Shown here: piece by piece, positions 9,330-12,173 of the stretch
How the letters are laid out: every line of letters begins with the position of its first letter
How positions within the stretch are numbered: position 1 is the first letter of the stretch
Assembly (NCBI GenBank): GCA_023375675.1
Contig: JALQBC010000098.1
Location: 1-12,173, forward strand
Direction of reading: 5' to 3'
Source of the DNA: Cytospora piceicola
Lineage: Eukaryota > Ascomycota > Sordariomycetes > Diaporthales > Cytosporaceae
Length of the DNA: 12,173 bases
Made by a program: the position numbers and the translations under genes
The notes under the pieces: generated by a model
The model's database searches: none
Seen by the model: the letters and a program-made list of their open reading frames with translations, nothing else
Told to the model about the DNA's origin: nothing

Positions 9330-9945
9330 GCCGAATTTTACTAGTTTTATACTATTTTTATTTATTTTTTACCGTAAAAACTACGCCTATAAACTAATAT
9401 TTTAAAATATCTTTAGCTAATAAAGCCCTAACACCGCCTGTATTATAACATTTAAAGCCGTAGAAAATACCGTAATATAGCCCTGAATTTTAGCTATTTA
9501 ATATATTTAAACTCGTCTCTCCCGGCCTAACAGACGCCTTTATAAAAGCACTAACATAAACTTACTCCTATTCTCTTTCCTCTTTTTCTCGCTTTAAGCC
9601 CTAGAATTTAATATTATTTAAAGTACCTGTAAATAGCCCTAATTTATACTAGTTATATATTAATTTTATTTATTTTTATCCTATATAAACCCCGCCTATA
9701 AACGAATATTTTAAAATGCCTTTAGCTAATAAGGCCTTAAGGCCGCCTATATTTTAGTTTTTTAAGCCGTTTAAAATACTATAATATAGCCCTGAATTTT
9801 AGCTATTTAATACACTTAGAATCGTTTATTCTAGCCTAATAGGCCCCTCTCTAATAATACTAATACGGAACTACTCGGTTTTTCTTTCTCTCTTTTATCG
9901 CTTTAAGCCCTATAATTATATATTTTTAAAAATACCCCTTACTAA
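9330..9945. repeat. Tandem duplication of about 308 bp, two diverged copies
   Basis: Copy 1 covers about 9330-9637 and copy 2 about 9638-9945. Matching landmarks are ACTAGTTWTA at 9340 and 9648, the block GCCTATAAACNAATATTTTA, TTTAGCTAATAA, TATAGCCCTGAATTTTAGCT, and GCTTTAAGCC at 9591 and 9900. The offset is 308-309 bp. Both copies carry a pyrimidine-rich tract (TTCTCTTTCCTC and TTTCTTTCTCTC) near their 3' end. The offset is not a multiple of three and no frame is open, so it is non-coding, just 3' of the helicase. Differences are mostly transitions, consistent with RIP. Confidence 0.85.
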
Positions 9946-10545
9946 GCCTAATTTTTAGCTATTAAACGCCCTTAAATATATTTAATTTAATATAGTATAG
10001 CAGCCGCTATTAACGCTATTATAGGCCTACGCCCCTGCTTAGCCTACTTACAGCGCTATACTAAGTACTTTCACCCTCGAAGTAGGTTTAAAAGCGCCGG
10101 TAAAGCTTCGATTCTTATAATTCAGTACTTAATATAGTAAATAGCCTAGTCGTATAGCGTAATATAGTAAATTTAATAAAATACTTAGGTTTCTAGTTTA
10201 AATACGTAAAAAATATAATTTTATCTATAATTCTAAACTATAATCGTGCTTAGTAAATAAATCTATAATTCTAAAATAGTAAAATTAAATTATAATTAAA
10301 ATAAATTAAATAATTTATTTAATTCGATTTTATTTTATTTATTTTATATTTTTTATACTTTTTTATTTAATAGTTTAATTTTATTATATCTTAAAGTATA
10401 TATTATATAATATTTAAAAGAATAGTATTAAGTTTCTTTAATAATAATAGAATTTTATTATATAAAGTAGTAAAGCCTTTATATTTTATATAGTTAAAGT
10501 ATATTTTATAAACTTTAAAGTTTATATACTTATTTTTATAATTAA
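9946..10545. other. Spacer with one GC-richer, less RIPed island
   Basis: Positions 10000-10110 are GC-richer and retain several CpA/TpG sites (CAGCCGC, CCCTGC, TTACAGCGC, TTTCACCC). The rest, from about 10140, falls to nearly pure A/T. No open frame or tRNA-like structure is seen. The word at 9946 (GCCTAATTTTTAGCTATTA) weakly resembles the start of the 308-bp repeat, so a third decayed copy may begin here, but I cannot follow it further. Confidence 0.4.
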
Positions 10546-11528
10546 GTTAAATAAAACCGATTATAAAAGCTATAGTTTAATTATATAATAGTTAAAATAT
10601 TAAGAACGTTATAGATTTTAATAGCTAAGAATTTAAGTAATTAATATAATAGTTAAAATATATTATTTCGAATTTAATATATATTAGAATCGGTTTAAGC
10701 CGGACCGACCGAAAGAAGCTATAGTTAAGCTATATAGTAGTTTAAATAATAAGAACGTTATAAATTTAAATAGCTAAGGATTTAAGTAATTAATATAATA
10801 GTTAAAATATATTATTTCGAATTTAATATCTATTAAAATCGGTCCGGGCCGGACCGACTAAAAGAAGTTATAGTTAAGCTATATAGTAGTTAAAGTATTA
10901 AAACCTTTATTGCTTTAAATAGCTAAAGATTTAAGTAATTAATATAATAGTTAAAATATATTATTTCGAATTTAATATATATTAGAATCGGTCTAAGCCG
11001 GACCGACCGAGAGAAGCTATAGTTAAGCTATATAGTAGTTAAAGTATTAAAACCTCTATTACTTTAAATAGCTAAAGATTTAAGTAATTAATATAATAGT
11101 TAAAATATATTATTTCGAATTTAATGTCTATTAAAATCGGTCCGGGCCGGACCGACTAAGAGAAGCTATAGTTAAGCTATATAGTAGTTTAAATAATAAG
11201 AACGTTATAGATTTAAATAGCTAAGAATTTAAGTAATTAATATAATAGTTAAAATATATTATTTCGAATTTAATATCTATTAAAATCGGTCCGGGCCGGA
11301 CTAACTAAGAGAAGTTATAGTTAAGCTATATAGTAGTTAAAGTATTAAAACCTTTATTACTTTAAATAGCTAAAGATTTAAGTAATTAATATAATAGTTA
11401 AAATATATTATTCTAAATTAAGTATATTTAATACTTAATTTAAGTTAAACTAATTAAAAAAGATTATAGTTTTATTATATAATATTTTAAAAGTTTAAAA
11501 TACTATAAACTTAAATAGTTAGTTAATT
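10546..11528. repeat. 149-bp satellite: five regular copies and two decayed edge copies
   Basis: The landmark AAGTAATTAATATAATAG begins at 10635, 10784, 10933, 11082, 11231 and 11380, exactly 149 bp apart each time. Copies 1-5 (10635-11379) are very similar. A decayed partial copy precedes them (10546-10634) and a strongly decayed copy follows (11380-11528). Each regular unit has a GC-rich hairpin core near its middle and an AGTTAAGCTATATAGTAG block. Two variants of the core and two of the 3' tail are combined differently between units. No unit has an open frame. Confidence 0.95.
10838..10858. other. GC-rich hairpin in satellite unit 2 (recurs every 149 bp)
   Basis: The core CGGTCCGGGCCGGACCG can pair as CGGTCCG with CGGACCG around a GGC loop, a perfect 7-bp GC-rich stem in otherwise A/T DNA. 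Unit 4 (near 11138-11154) has the same stem. Unit 5 has GGACTAACT and so loses part of one arm. Units 1 and 3 carry CGGTTTAAGCCGGACCG or CGGTCTAAGCCGGACCG, with a weaker stem. It may be a protein site, an extruded hairpin or simply the least mutated part. Confidence 0.7.
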
Positions 11529-11951
11529 AAATAAAGCTTTTAAACTTTTAAATATATTATTTTAAATTTAATACTTATAATTTAAAAAAACATTATAATA
11601 TATTTATTTAATATATTATTAAAGGTGTTTAATATATTCTTATATAATAATATTATAATAATAAAAAAACTTAAAGTTATATATTTAAATTAAAGTTATT
11701 ATTTAAGTTAATAGCTATTAAGTTAAGTAGTATATAAGTATAATAAAAAGTAAAAATTTTAACTATAAGTAAGTTTACCTTATAAAGCCGCTAGTATAGT
11801 AGAATAATTTACTATTTAAAATTTAAAGCGCTTAAGTTCGAAGTTAACAGAATTTAAAAGTATAAAGCTTTAATACACTATGCTTTATATAGCATAATAA
11901 TACTTATAGTTTTTATTTTTTAAAACTTTTTTTTTCTTTAATAATTTTAGT
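11529..11951. other. AT-rich stretch without a gene, with one small hairpin
   Basis: Nearly pure A/T. The only clear structure is at 11879-11896: TATGCT, a 6-nt spacer TTATAT, and AGCATA, a perfect 6-bp inverted repeat that keeps a TpG and a CpA. No open frame is seen. A slightly GC-richer patch at 11785-11845 contains no recognisable element. Confidence 0.5.
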
Positions 11952-12024
11952 TTATAAAATATAAAAATATAAAAATATAAAAATATAAAAATATAAAAAT
12001 ATAAAAATATAAAAATATTAAAAT
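11952..12024. repeat. 8-bp microsatellite (ATAAAAAT)n
   Basis: Seven perfect ATAAAAAT units run from 11961 to 12016, with a degenerate unit on each side. It is a simple sequence repeat with no coding content. Confidence 0.95.
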
Positions 12025-12173
12025 ATTAATTATTATAGTAAATAGTTTAAATAAAGCTTTATATTTAAAAAGATTAAAAACTTAATAATTAAATATATTA
12101 TTTAAATTACTTTAAGTTTAATATAATAATACTTTTTAAATATTACTTTAATAGTATTTTTATAGTTTTAACT
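12025..12173. other. AT-rich edge of window, nothing recognised
   Basis: This is highly A/T DNA with short words shared with 11500-11600 (AATAAAGCTTTA, AAATATATTATTTAAA). No gene, hairpin or tandem period is evident before the window ends. Confidence 0.5.

Noticed and set aside
10546..11528. CRISPR array
   Set aside because: The 149-bp units are similar along their whole length with no short-repeat and unique-spacer pattern, and the composition is eukaryotic RIPed DNA.
1..12173. Mitochondrial or bacterial low-GC DNA
   Set aside because: The bias is specific to CpA/TpG loss with CpG kept, the genes are broken by in-frame stops, and one has a spliceosomal-type intron; this fits nuclear RIP in an ascomycete.

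Overview
The window looks like heterochromatic, repeat-rich DNA from a filamentous ascomycete (Pezizomycotina), probably a subtelomeric or AT-isochore region. It is very AT-rich. CpA and TpG dinucleotides are almost absent on both strands, while TpA is in excess and CpG is still common. That is the signature of repeat-induced point mutation (RIP), in which C:G to T:A transitions occur at CpA. No intact gene remains. The genes can still be read because RIP makes substitutions and not indels, so the old reading frames run on without shifts through many stop codons.

Layout. 1-480 is a compound microsatellite: five copies of a cassette made of an AT palindrome, (AAGT)n and (TA)n. 481-2155 has no gene I can name. 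It holds two weak tRNA-like (B-box) remnants on the minus strand, a short patch that is hardly RIPed and ends in an 11-G run, and one ambiguous coding-like stretch near 1690-1905. 2156-2751 (minus) is a small RIP-killed gene of about 179 codons with a convincing 56-nt intron; I do not recognise its family. 2752-3571 is the divergent intergenic region and carries three tandem 73-bp copies. 3572-9304 (plus) is a 1,910-codon RIP-killed gene for a DUF3505-type zinc-finger plus RecQ-family helicase, of the kind called telomere-linked helicase in fungi. 9330-9945 is a tandem duplication of about 308 bp. 10546-11528 is a 149-bp satellite, five regular copies plus two decayed ones, with a GC-rich hairpin in each regular unit. 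11961-12016 is an 8-bp microsatellite.

How it fits together. A large RecQ-like helicase and a small gene are divergently arranged around a shared repeat-bearing control region and flanked by tandem satellites. This fits a multicopy subtelomeric unit that RIP has silenced. Membership of a mobile element is possible, but I see no terminal repeats or integrase to prove it. The strongest unexpected signal is in the mutation pattern: in two samples totalling 1.2 kb, most surviving CpA/TpG sites are CAG/CTG, as if that trinucleotide were spared.
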